A DNA stretch of 64,000 bases. It comes from Strobilurus pachycystidiatus (Eukaryota; Basidiomycota; Agaricomycetes; Agaricales; Physalacriaceae). Position numbers and translations under genes: made by a program. Below the pieces are notes generated by a model. That model was given only the letters and a program-made list of their open reading frames with translations. It did no database searches and was not told the origin of the DNA. Shown here in pieces: positions 45,455 to 55,635 of this stretch (positions are counted from its first letter, which is position 1; the number at the start of each line of letters is the position of its first letter). The DNA lies in the NCBI GenBank assembly GCA_019915135.1, contig JAHLMK010000022.1:719915-783914 (forward strand), in the 5' to 3' direction.

Positions 45455-46200
45455 AAATCAGCCAATCTCCAAATGCATCAAGGACAAGCTGTGGTAATGC
45501 AATTCATCCATCAAGCCGCGCGTCAAGGCCTCGGGAAGATACTCGAGGCATCGTTGAAGGACCCGATATCCATAAGTATGCGTCAATAGCTCTACGACGT
45601 GCCCATGAAGTTCCTCGATGAACCCAAGTAGCTCGGGCGGCACAAACTCGACCATCTTTCGAACTACCTGCAGGTGTCGCCATGATCAGGATAGACAAAG
45701 AAAACAGAACACACATGGTTGCCGTTTACGTCCTTAACACACTGTAGAACATGAGTCTCAATTTCTCTAACAGATACAACCTTTTGCTCTGTCGGTATGG
45801 ATCTGTGGCCTGCATGGACAGTATCGAAAGCCCAGGACACGGTACCGCCGAGGCAAGTAACACACCTTCTGTACGACTCTAGAACCATACGCTTGCAAGG
45901 AAAGCTTAAGGATGTGACCCTCCATACTGGTAGCCAGGATAGCGTTATGTTTGGGCGACCCGAAGTCAGATAGTTCCTGAATAACCAAAACGCCCTCATT
46001 AGAAAGCAAGCTAGAAAAGGTTTGACTTCCCATCTCAGATAATTACCGAAGACGTCTTGCATTAAGTGTAGTGTATTTGCCGGAACGGGTTCGTCGGATA
46101 TCGCCTGTTTTTCTTCATTTGTTGCAACCTGAAATTTCTGCTGAATGAAGCGCGACCCGTGCTGATCACCGCTTTTTTGAATTCAACGATGCATCCGAGG
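45455..46200 (-). pseudogene. Pumilio (PUF) RNA-binding protein, broken
   Basis: Consecutive PUF repeats on minus: GDQHGSRFIQQKFQVATNEE, MQDVFGNY, EGHILKLSLQAYGSRVVQK, REIETHVLQCVKDVNGNHV, HGHVVELLTHTYGYRVLQR and LSLMHLEIGNYVV. Frame changes occur after FGNY (near 46040) and around the introns, and the 3' end is lost. PUF proteins bind 3' UTRs and recruit deadenylases. The region upstream to about 46790 (GGNELSTPRAIQTIVQPS) may be its low-complexity N-terminus. Confidence 0.75.
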
Positions 46201-47606
46201 ATGTCCTATAGTGATATGAATAACCACTGACGCGCTTATAACGGCGGGGTCGTCACCTGGAGTTCCCATTCACCAGCTTTGTTGCTTCAGAACTCGTCGA
46301 GGATTGGGCTTCGCATCGATAGAGATGGATGCCCGCCATCGCGTCAGCCCGGGCGCATTACTTGGAGATAGACGTGCATCCCACCGTTGTATATGGGTCC
46401 ACTGACACCCGGCGGTGGCTGAGTAGATGGAGATTCCATCACGCTCCCAAACGACTGGGTATGCCCTCTGGGCTGGTCCTAGCCCCTCCGTACATCATGT
46501 TTTGCGTCAATTGCTGTTCTGCACGGGATGGAGATTTAAAGTGACCTCCTGTTGCTGGTTGAATATTAATAAGGAGAAACGTGCGGGTTGGATGACTGAC
46601 AACTTCTCTCAAATTCTTCTTCTGGGGCTTCCACGGGCATCGTCCCAGATTCCCCTTGTTGTACGTGACTCGGGCCAGGCTTTGTTGAAGGTTGCACGAT
46701 AGTTTGGATTGCCCTAGGGGTTGAGAGCTCATTCCCACCATTGGCCGAGGATATTGATGGGTTCCGACGCGACGAAGGAGAATGCAAGTTTCAAGCCTTT
46801 GTGTAGCCTAATTGATTCGCTTATTCTGATAGAGAGTTCAAGTATTCACCTGACAGCCAGAGTCGTTGAGCGCTTTGCGCTCGTTGGGGCCTGAGATTTG
46901 TACAGTCTTGAACGTGTTCCTGGTAGAGGTTGGGGTGATCTGTAGGAATGAAGACCAGTCAGAGTCATGTTACTGTCGCAATGACCAAACAAACATTGAT
47001 GGGTGAGGCGCTTTGACTATGGGAGCTAGAGTGCGTTGAGGAGCTTGAAAATCTGCGCGAAGGGTTTCCGTACATTGGGTCCTATGGTGATGTATGTTGG
47101 CCTGAAATACCGTCGATGGGCTTGATGCTGTATATTACGCCTGTAAAACCGTCAATGACCTTCATAACCAGAGTCCAAAGTTGTCCACAAATCGTCAGGC
47201 GATCTGACCAACTGCGAAGGGATGACCTGTCGGAGTTCGTTAGCGACTCAAATCTCAAAAGAGTCAGCCGCCCTCGGCGCTCTGCAAACTTCAAACTCAG
47301 TCATGGGGCCGGCACCTTTGCTGAACAAACAGCAATATTAATGGCTCGCGTCGATCTCCTCGGCTTCAAGTTGGGTCGCACAGGTCTCATTTTCCCACTA
47401 CAGTAGCCCCGAGATTGTAATTCTTTCTGTCCTCATTTGAAGTGTCTTCAATTTGTACCTGTCTCAATCTCAGCGCCATTAGCACCGGCTGCACTGAAAA
47501 TATCGTGTATCCATGTGGGTCCCTTACAAAATCGCGGTGCTGTATACCCAGTTAAATTCTTCATAATTTAACAGACAGAACGTCGACTGCCCTCCCCAGA
47601 ACACCT
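46201..47606. other. Low-confidence region, possible PUF N-terminus and C2H2 promoter
   Basis: The left half has decayed Ser/Pro/Gln-rich readings on minus that could be the N-terminus of the broken PUF gene. The right half should hold the promoter of the C2H2 gene. No other feature supported. Confidence 0.4.
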
Positions 47607-49065
47607 ATGTACCACAGCGACGGGCCTCCGTATCCCCAGCAGCAGGGTGCTGTATTTTGGCGTCTCCCCGACTCATCCTATGCAGAGTCTCACGAAGACA
47701 CCGACCGCTATGATTTCCAACAGCAGCCCCATTGCCCCATGTACAATGTTGTAAGCCCGCAGACTGTGCTGGCGCCGACCTCAGTCCCTGCCTATCCTCT
47801 GACTCATTCGCCTCAATCTGCTTCGTCCTATGCTGACTGTCATACCCCCATCCCGAACGTCAGGAACACATATGAGAGCTTCGGAACCGCCATTGTGCCA
47901 CATCCTTCATACTTTTCCATCGATCCCCAGAATTACAACACGACCCCGGCTGCGGCATCCACGAGTATAATTGTCAAATACGACGACGGTGGTGTCTTGC
48001 GTCGAGTGCCAGTGCGCAATCACGATCAGCAATCCCGTCCTTACCTGGCGAGAGGACGCTTGATGTCGCCTCCCAGGAACTCTTCGTCTCCAGCTCTTTC
48101 ACGCTCCGCACCCACGAATTCCATGGACGGCTCTATGACATCGTCGGGTGTCGTCCCAGATGAATCTTATGTCGACAGTTGGGATGCTCAAACGTACACA
48201 GACCCTGATGTGGCGTATCTACACGCGAGCTACTACCCTTCGTCTCCCGCGTCGCTTCAATCTTACCCGAGCTCTGGCAGTGCCACAGCGGCATCGACAT
48301 CACATCAACACAGCCCGCGTGTCAGCCAACTGGGCGCGCCTAAACGTTGGGTGCGCACAAGTTTTCTGAGAAGTTCCCATGAATTGCGACCCTCTGAACA
48401 AACGGGGCTGGAGTACGAACAGGCGTACGACGACTGTGATAGTAGTGAATCAGAGCTTGTCAGCCTTCAGGGCGCCGGCCATCAGCTTACTGCGCCTTTA
48501 CCTGCCGTCGTTCGGTCTCTCTCCGCCAGATTGGACGGTAGCTATAGAGAAAGAGACTCGTGTACGTCTATGCCAGACTGCCTCGATGATCCTTCGGTCC
48601 AGACCCCCCCACCTTCTTCGCCCGCATCGCACCCTTCGGCTTCGGAAGGCCTCAGTAATTATTGGCGTTCGCCTCGCTTGCTTAGAGGGGAGTGGCAGCC
48701 GCTGGGGTCAATCTCAACGCCGAAGCCTTGCTCTGACCATCCAGTTGGGAGGACTCATAAGAAGAAGAAAAAGAAGGACAAGATGCACCCATGCGAGATT
48801 TGCCAGCGTGAATTTCCTCGGTACAGCGGTCAGAACTTATGTCTAGCGGTATCTGACGCCATTACAGTCCGAGTAGCCTCAAAACTCACATGAACATGCA
48901 CTACAAATTGCGTCGTGCGTCCTTTCCTTCACGGTAGTTCTTGAGTTCCTGATATCATTGCCCTTAGCTTACCGGTGCTCCTTTGCTGGTTGCAAGAAGG
49001 CATTCAGCGTGCTATCAAACGCCAGGCGACATCTTCGGACGCACGAGGGCCCTCCAGCCGCCTAG
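47607..49065 (+). CDS. C2H2 zinc-finger transcription factor
   Basis: ATG 47607 opens a long Ser/Pro/Tyr-rich region of about 400 residues including SIIVKYDDGGVLRRVPVRN. After a basic run (HKKKKKKDK) comes finger 1, CEICQREF, split by an intron (about 48822-48867) from SSLKTHMNMH. A second intron (about 48916-48967) leads to finger 2, CSFAGCKKAFSVLSNARRH and LRTH; stop 49063-49065. Spacings are C-x2-C-x12-H-x3-H and C-x4-C-x12-H-x3-H. It looks intact, unlike its left-hand neighbours. Probably a nuclear DNA-binding regulator; targets unknown. Confidence 0.8.
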
Positions 49066-50532
49066 AATTGATGATCGTGCGAACCCCTGTTCCCAGAGCT
49101 GCTGCATGGGCTCTTACTAATACTAGTCTTAGTGGGGCTGATGACTTTTGAGCCCGCTCTCGTTTCGGTTTATCACTATTGTTGCGCGGTTCTTTTTCTT
49201 CATCTCAAGGCGTCTGCCTCTGGTCACAGTGTGCTCGAGCACTTTTGTATTTCTTGTCGCGATAGAATTACCTTACCCTCCTGTGGAGGCGCCCACGTAC
49301 TGTACGTCTACACGCCTATCATTTGAGCGTTCAGGGGATCGTCAGGTTCCTGAGTGTCCGTTGTCTTCCCCCGGTGCAAGCACAGAAGTTGTCGAGGCCG
49401 CGAATGTTGACGGATGCGTTGTGCTTGGGGCGGTACAGACCGCTGTGAACCCATATGCCATGGAAGGGACTCCATCCTGTGTGGGTGCCGAGCTCTCGGG
49501 GCTTCAAATCCGCGGTGTGTGTCCTGGCGACGGGCCGTGTCGTCCGAGCTGTCGTAGGCAGAGAGCGCCGCGGAGAGCAGCTGTGCGGATGCGCGACGAG
49601 CCTCCCGATGCTCTGCTCACCCGCCTTTTCACCGTGGGAAAAAACCGGGTGATGGTGGTCGGAGATCAAGGAGCGGCTATACACAGTCACCGCTAGATTT
49701 AGGTCAAATGCTAGCGCGCTATCCCGCCGCCATCAAGTGCAGCATGCCGCACCGCTTGCCAGAACAGTCCGCCGCCCTGCTCGTCGCGTCAGTACGTATC
49801 GTATGCATCACCTGTCAATGCACTCCCGGGCCTGTGCTTCGCATATTGTGGGCGCCACGCTTTCTGCACCCGTGCCTCGCCCCGCGCGTCTAGGATTCTG
49901 TGACACACAACCGATTTGTGTTAGTGATAGGTCATTAGGACAGTGAAACTTCACAAATCCTCTATTCTACGCAAGCGCCATCTTGCGTGACTACACGACC
50001 GAGCGCCTTATACCGTTCTAGTACTGACACACACACAGCTTAGATACCATCCGTGATTTGATTTTAACATCATATACTAAAACGTCGTTCACATTGAGTG
50101 CTCGTTGCTCTTTCCGTCAACAACTTAGAGTTGTGCATGGAGGCCTTCTTTCTTTGCTACCTATACATATTGCGCGCTGTCTGTATGCATATATATATTG
50201 TATAGACATTCTGACTTCAGGAATTCTTTTTGTTACTGTTACCGTTGCTCTCAGTTATTGACTGTAAATTGATACGACTTCACCGGCAGGCCATCTCCGG
50301 AGCTGTCGAAGTCTCCTTGCCACCTGGGATGAATGAGTGTGGGCAGCCTCATCACGACTGCGTGACAAGCCTCAGACTTGTAAGTTAAAGTACAGCATTG
50401 ATACAGGAGTCGGAGATTGATAGACTACTTTGAGTACAGTCTCAAAACCACTGCGAGCTGAATACGTATCAACTTTGGCCCAAACCAACATAGGAATACG
50501 TATCAACTTTGGCCCAAACCAACATAGTGGCC
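49066..50532. other. Intergenic, no supported gene
   Basis: Readings of 60-180 codons exist downstream of the C2H2 stop (49148-49700) but lack splice or family support. The 3' UTR of the C2H2 gene and AT-rich sequence (50040-50270) lie here. A 34-bp tandem duplication is at 50461-50527. Confidence 0.45.
50461..50527 (+). repeat. 34-bp tandem duplication
   Basis: aatacgtatcaactttggcc followed by caaaccaacatag occurs twice head to tail (copies start at 50461 and 50495) with no mismatch. It lies just beyond the stop of the RING gene. Confidence 0.9.
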
Positions 50533-51409
50533 TTAGCGGCGAGCTAGCCGACGGCGAAGGCGACCATTGGCCGGCCGAACCTCTTCCTCCCGACGGCGAA
50601 CGCGAAGGTTGGTAGGTTGAACCTCTTCCTCTGGATCGCTGAGGGTGAGATCGATCGGTCCTTCGTCGTCAGTGGTGGTGAGATCGATTCTTTCGTTATT
50701 GGTGGAGGTGGTTGAGGGGTTGGTAGCGATGGGGGAATCGGGGCCGGGTGGTCGTGTGTCGATGGACGACGACAATGTGTTGTCCCACTTCTTCTGGAGG
50801 CACTCCAGTTCGAGCCGCTTTTTCTTCACTGCTTTAGCCGTCTTCTTTTTCTCCTTCTTTCTCATCTCCTGGTGCGCCAGGTCCTCCGCAGTTTTGAAAG
50901 GCCAAGACTCGTGGGCGACTAAGATGTGTTGACTGCAGACAGGACCTAGAAAAAAGGATCGCCCAAGGTCATCAAGCGATGATGAAAAACTCACAAGTGA
51001 ATTTCTTATCTGGCTGTAATTCCCACCAGTTTGTCAGACATTTCTAAGAAAAGAGTCAATGTAAGATTTGAACCGGGGGAACATTCCGCGCACTAGATGA
51101 TACCGGGTCTTAAGGCAACCGCAAGATGTTAGATATTGGGGGCTGCTATCGTCTTCCAAGCATGTCGGGCAGTCGCTCTTTCTCCACGCTAATCCATCTC
51201 TATCGGACTTGATGGGCTTTCTGAAAAGGTTGTGGGCACCATCTGCACCCGCCGGAGAGTTTTCCACAAGCTGTACATGTATCAGGGACGGTTTAACGAG
51301 GATACGCAGGATTGAGTACCTTAAATCTTTCTTCAACGGTAAGATGATGAGGCGCAATCTTTTCGAACATTTCACGCGGGTTTAACATCTTGGACGTTAT
51401 TTTGGGCAT
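50533..51409 (-). CDS. RING finger protein with SUMO-interaction-like motifs
   Basis: ATG 51409 (MPKITSKMLNPREMFEKIA), three introns that all keep phase, stop 50533-50535; about 230 residues. The RING-like cluster spans exons 2-4: CPTCLEDDSSPQYLTSCGC, YHLKC, NWWELQPDKKFTCPVC, that is Cys-x2-Cys, Cys, Cys, His, Cys and a closing Cys-x2-Cys. A basic coiled stretch follows (KKEKKKTAKAVKKKRLELE). Then come two acidic-flanked hydrophobic cores, RIDLTTTDDEG and PIDLTLSDPEEE, typical of SUMO-interaction motifs, and an Arg-rich tail. This is consistent with a SUMO-targeted ubiquitin ligase-like E3, but ligase activity is inferred. Confidence 0.7.
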
Positions 51410-51689
51410 GACCGTGACGATTTGGGCGGATGATGTCGATGGGGGACTGGAAAAGAGTGTCTGTCACTAGACATTAGACACGCGTGAGCGTGACATGTCG
51501 GAGAACTAACCATCCCCATCAGGTCCTGCTGTCGGGTGCCTTCCTATCGGCGAGCGAAGCGTCAATGTTACCGTCCGGGAGGCGGTCGACGAGCGCATTG
51601 ATGCTGATTAGCGATGAGTTTCCGGACGTGCCGTTGGAGCCCATTGGGAAGAAATAGCGGAATGAGGTCAATGGTACGCAGCCTAGATC

Positions 51690-53720
51690 TGACGCGCATA
51701 AATTTGACTGATAATCATTGAGGTCTCGAATTCATCAAGCAACTATGCGTAGAGGATGACGAACGGACTGGAACCTTGCTTCTGTTACCAACAAGTGGCT
51801 ATTTGAGTTATACTCGCCCCCCTCCCGCTAACCTGCCTCGAGATACTATGCCATTTCCGCCACATCTGCACTCTTCAGATAGGCCGAGACCAAACTCAAG
51901 ACGCATTCGCTGCCAAATCTCTGCTTATCCGCCATGTTGCCGTAGATGGCACTCTGATGATTGACCCCGAGACGGCCTCGAGCTCATAAGGAACATGTCG
52001 CACAAGAAGTCTACCCACTCGTTATTCGGGTACGACCGCAGCATTTGCAGCTGTCTGCGATAGGCTCAGGTTTGACAGGACGATGAACCATACTTTCACC
52101 GCTATGGCGTCAAGGCTGCTTCGGGTCAACATACGCTCTCGCTTGGATGTCATCGATGGTAAATATGCATTCACTCTTCACCAATCCGTCTCCTAACCAT
52201 ATCCAGAATTTGTCAAGAGCGAGGACGCGTTTACAGATGTCAAGGCTGCCTTCAAGCCAGTGAACAACATGGAGTTCGACACGCTCACCGGTCGCGTCAG
52301 TGCGTTGCTCAACCTTTGCAATACTATCGTCAAATGCATGCCTCAACTCCGAGATGCTCCTAGCGCAGTGCCAGTCGCAGCTGCTGGTCATCGTTCATGT
52401 TTGTCTTCTTTATTCGCATGCTCACTTGATTACTGATTGAGTGGGGCAGATGCTCTGGGATGAACGATTGACAAGGATCGACGAGGTTGAAGAACAAAGC
52501 CTGAATGAGGAGACGGTTCCGACTAAGGTATCTTCTTGCACTTTACCAGTCTGTTCTTCTCTGATATATGGTCTCCAGCATGGCACCGGCGCTGTCAATG
52601 CGCGCGTCTATGCGGTCAAGGTCAATTACAATCGCCTGCTTGACGTCCCCGGCGAAGCCTACAAGGAAAACGTCGGCGATCTCTACACACACTGAACTGC
52701 GCTCTTGCGGAAGGGGTTCTCGCTCATCTATCAAGAGACAGGCTTTGTGTTCACGCTCAAGAAGGCGGACGCCAAGGGGAGCTTCCGAGGGGTTTGTGAA
52801 TGCGAGCTGGAAGAAGGGGCTGGTGGCAATTCAGCTCGATGGAATGGAAGAAGATGAATGCGAGGATGAAGGACGCGCTGGATGAGACGCTGATTATGAG
52901 TGGTAAGTGAGGTGGTATCTCTTCATCAGAGAAGGTATTGACGATTCCTCTAGGATCATCACGGACCTCGTTGGGGAGAGGCTGAGCGGGGTAGGCGCTT
53001 TGTATAAAACTCCGGAGGCGGTGCGTTTCCTGTCAATGATTCTTTGTGTATGACCGACGTCCTTTGTGTATGACCGACGTCCGGTACCGGTACAGATTGC
53101 ACTGGTAGACATGTTATGGTCGTTCTCACATGTTTCAATATCGAGCTCCTCTTTCCGCCTCCGATTTATGTCTCTGACTTGTACTCTCATCTACTGGTGC
53201 TCGATTATGCTCCGTTAAACTCATCTTGATTTGTCAATACGGATTCTGACAACATCGGGGAATCTCCTTATCAAAGGGGGGCGGCATCCTGTGCTGGAAA
53301 ACGTGAGCTCGGCAGGGACATTGGTCCCGAACGATGTGTATTGCGACGACTCGTCGTCCTTCCAGATCGTGCAAGGACCGAAGTGAGCTCTCTCCTTCGT
53401 GTCATCAATCAAAATCTGACATACGTGTTGGTTAGCATGTCTGGTACGTACCCCCTGGCTCGGGACTTGATATGGGACACTCGTCGGTATGTAAGGAAGA
53501 GCACGTACCTTCGCCAGGTCGGTCTGCTCGCTGTTATGGCGATGCGTAATTGTTTCGTACCAGCAAAATATGCTAGCTCTAGATGAGTTAAGTATGCCGT
53601 CTTCCAGGAACAGAGGTTTACTGTTATAGTTTTAGAACTCACGACGCCCTGCTGACGCGTTTGTCGAACGACGACGACCTGGAGAAGAGCTTGAGCACAC
53701 TCTGCCGCAAGAAGTGGCGG
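51690..53720 (+). pseudogene. MSH4: MSH4 meiotic MutS homolog, broken
   Basis: Plus-strand MutS blocks with recognisable introns but shifting frames: AVDGTLMIDPETAS, SHKKSTHSLFGY, NHTFTAMASRLLRVNIRSRL, FVKSEDAFTDVKAAFKPVNN, MLWDERLTRIDEVEEQSLNE, ARVYAVKVNYNRLLDVPGEA, SLIYQETGFVFTLKKADAKG, MEWKKMNARMKDALDETLIM, GGRHPVLENVSSAGTLVPND and VYCDDSSSFQIVQGP. Then comes the Walker A neighbourhood (MSG..KSTYLRQVGLLAVMAM), CFVPAKYASSR and LTRLSNDDDLEKSLST. Frame changes occur at least near 52790-52840 and at the Walker A junction, and the remaining ATPase domain is missing after about 53720. MSH4-MSH5 promotes meiotic crossing over. Confidence 0.75.
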
Positions 53721-53877
53721 CCTATACTGTTTGTGAAATTGCGCAAATCTGGAATTTATCCAGTTGGGAGATTTGTCGCATACTTCATGACTGGCGTAAT
53801 TTTCTCCGACTCATACAGTGCTATGATATACTGAATATGACCATATAGGTACGAATAACGGATGCAGCAGGAGAGTA

Positions 53878-54430
53878 TCATATACAGCCTACCGGTGATA
53901 TTGTCAGGGCGTCCTCAGGCCTCGGGCGCCTCCGCTCTTTCATTGGCCCTCTTCTCTTCTTCGTCTTTCGCTTCCTTGGCCTTCTTCTCCTCTTCTTCGT
54001 CTTTCGCTTCCTTGGCCTTCTTCTCCTCTTCTTTGTCTTTGCAAAAACAGGCATGGGAAGGGTAGACAAGCAGGTTTCCATCTGTGGAAACAAAGTTCCT
54101 TCGATCCATGTCTGCACCGTTTGGGATAAATCGATTAAGGCGCCGTTATCCGCTTGGGATGCCCAACGAAGCTGCATGGCACTGGCAACGTCCTGGAGTA
54201 AAGGTACCAGGTCGGCCAGTATCTTGGATTCAACGAGTACTAGGATGACCAGAACGTCGGACTTTGTGGCATTCGAGGGATATACGCGCGGGCATAAGCC
54301 TTGAGTAGATTTTTCACCAGGCTCACTTTGAAGCGTTCTAAGGGAGTTTCCAGAAGTCCCTCGATCGTTTTGAGCAGTACGTCCAGGCGATCTCTTTCAG
54401 TGAGAGGGGCATCTACTCTTCTTGAGTGTC
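53878..54430 (-). pseudogene. Unidentified degraded gene with Lys/Glu repeat
   Basis: Minus-strand readings PLTERDRLDVLLKTIEGLLE and LERFKVSLVKNLLKAY. After a one-base shift near 54290 follow LVVLVLVESKILADLVPLLQ and ALIDLSQTVQTWIEGTLFPQ. The end runs into a 36-bp unit repeated twice (about 53957-54028) that encodes EEEEKKAKEAKD. Helical throughout; no family recognised. Confidence 0.35.
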
Positions 54431-54559
54431 TTCAAATAAACATATGACGATCAACACACCAAGGAACCCGAACCATTCTCCGCCACGACCGAGGAGTCCG
54501 CGCCTTGGAGATTCTCGTATGACTGGTCAGCATTGTACAGAGAAACATCAGCGAATCGA

Positions 54560-55276
54560 TCTACCACGCTTCTCATACACCGCCAATAAGTCCTTTTCCT
54601 TCTTGTTGATCCATTTCTTATCCTCAGCGGACGTCATCAGCGATAGTTTGAGCAATCGGGGGGACAAGATGGGTGCCAACAATACCGCCCATGATGGCCT
54701 CCCAAGCTTGGGCGTTTCCTGGTTTTTTTGGAGGGCGTGGCAATACCGACGAGTAAGTTCGCGAGCAGATCGGGCGTGAGTACGCAATCAACAAATCTGA
54801 ACTTTGCGAAGTGGGTGAAGAGTGCGGAGCGAGAACCAAGATTGCTGTTGGTGAAGTCGATGGCATGGAAGGAGAGTTCGCCAAGTTGTTCGTCCTTGTC
54901 CGCGTTAGCGGCAGTTGTGACCCACAGTATCACTTTGCGCAACATCGCTTCTGACAGTTTGCCGATTCCGTCGAATCTGAAGTTATGAACCAATTCCAGG
55001 ATATGAGGAGATTCTTTGATCAACTCATCATACGCGTCAAGTCCCTTGAGTCGGCGAAATGTCAAAGAACGCAACAGCATTCCTTGTCCTGTTACAATTA
55101 TTAATGCATGTAAGTAATCGAGTGAAGACGCGACAGTTGCCTTGCCTGGAATTAGCTCTTCTGACTAAAGTCATGGCGCGTTGGAAGGGCCGATCCCGAT
55201 AGGCAGCCATGTCAAAGATTATGTTTACAAGTTCAGGTGGAAGATGTGGTTCGTCGGGGCTTCTGAATTGTGGCAT
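54560..55276 (-). pseudogene. F-box-like protein relic
   Basis: ATG 55276 starts FRSPDEPHLPPELVNIIFDM, a typical basidiomycete F-box opening (LPPEL-x-IIFD). The frame changes near 55070, then LLRSLTFRRLKGLDAYDEL, KVILWVTTAANADKDEQLGE and FTHFAKFRFVDCVL follow to about 54700. F-box proteins hand substrates to SCF ubiquitin ligases. A single intron could still rescue the join, so it may be a live gene. Confidence 0.45.
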
Positions 55277-55635
55277 GTTGGCAAAATAGCAGTGAAATTT
55301 GTTGATAGGCTACAAGTACGAAATACGAAGTACTGGCAACCGTCCCGACTCGACATGGCATCCAAGCCAGTTGCGCATACTACTTCCCAGTTGAACATGT
55401 TATCCGAACGCAATCACCTAGGCTAATATAGGGCCATTGTTGTATCCTCTTGTTTGTACATACAATGCCCAAAACAAATATTCACGTCGAACAATGGCAC
55501 ACCTCGTTATTTGGGTAGTCTGGTATATGGTGGCTACGGACTGCCTCTTCGGAGTCTTACCGACCCACCTTCAACTCACAACTTACCAACCCACCACTCA
55601 CACTCTCAACTCACACCGATTTATCGTTGTCCGCA

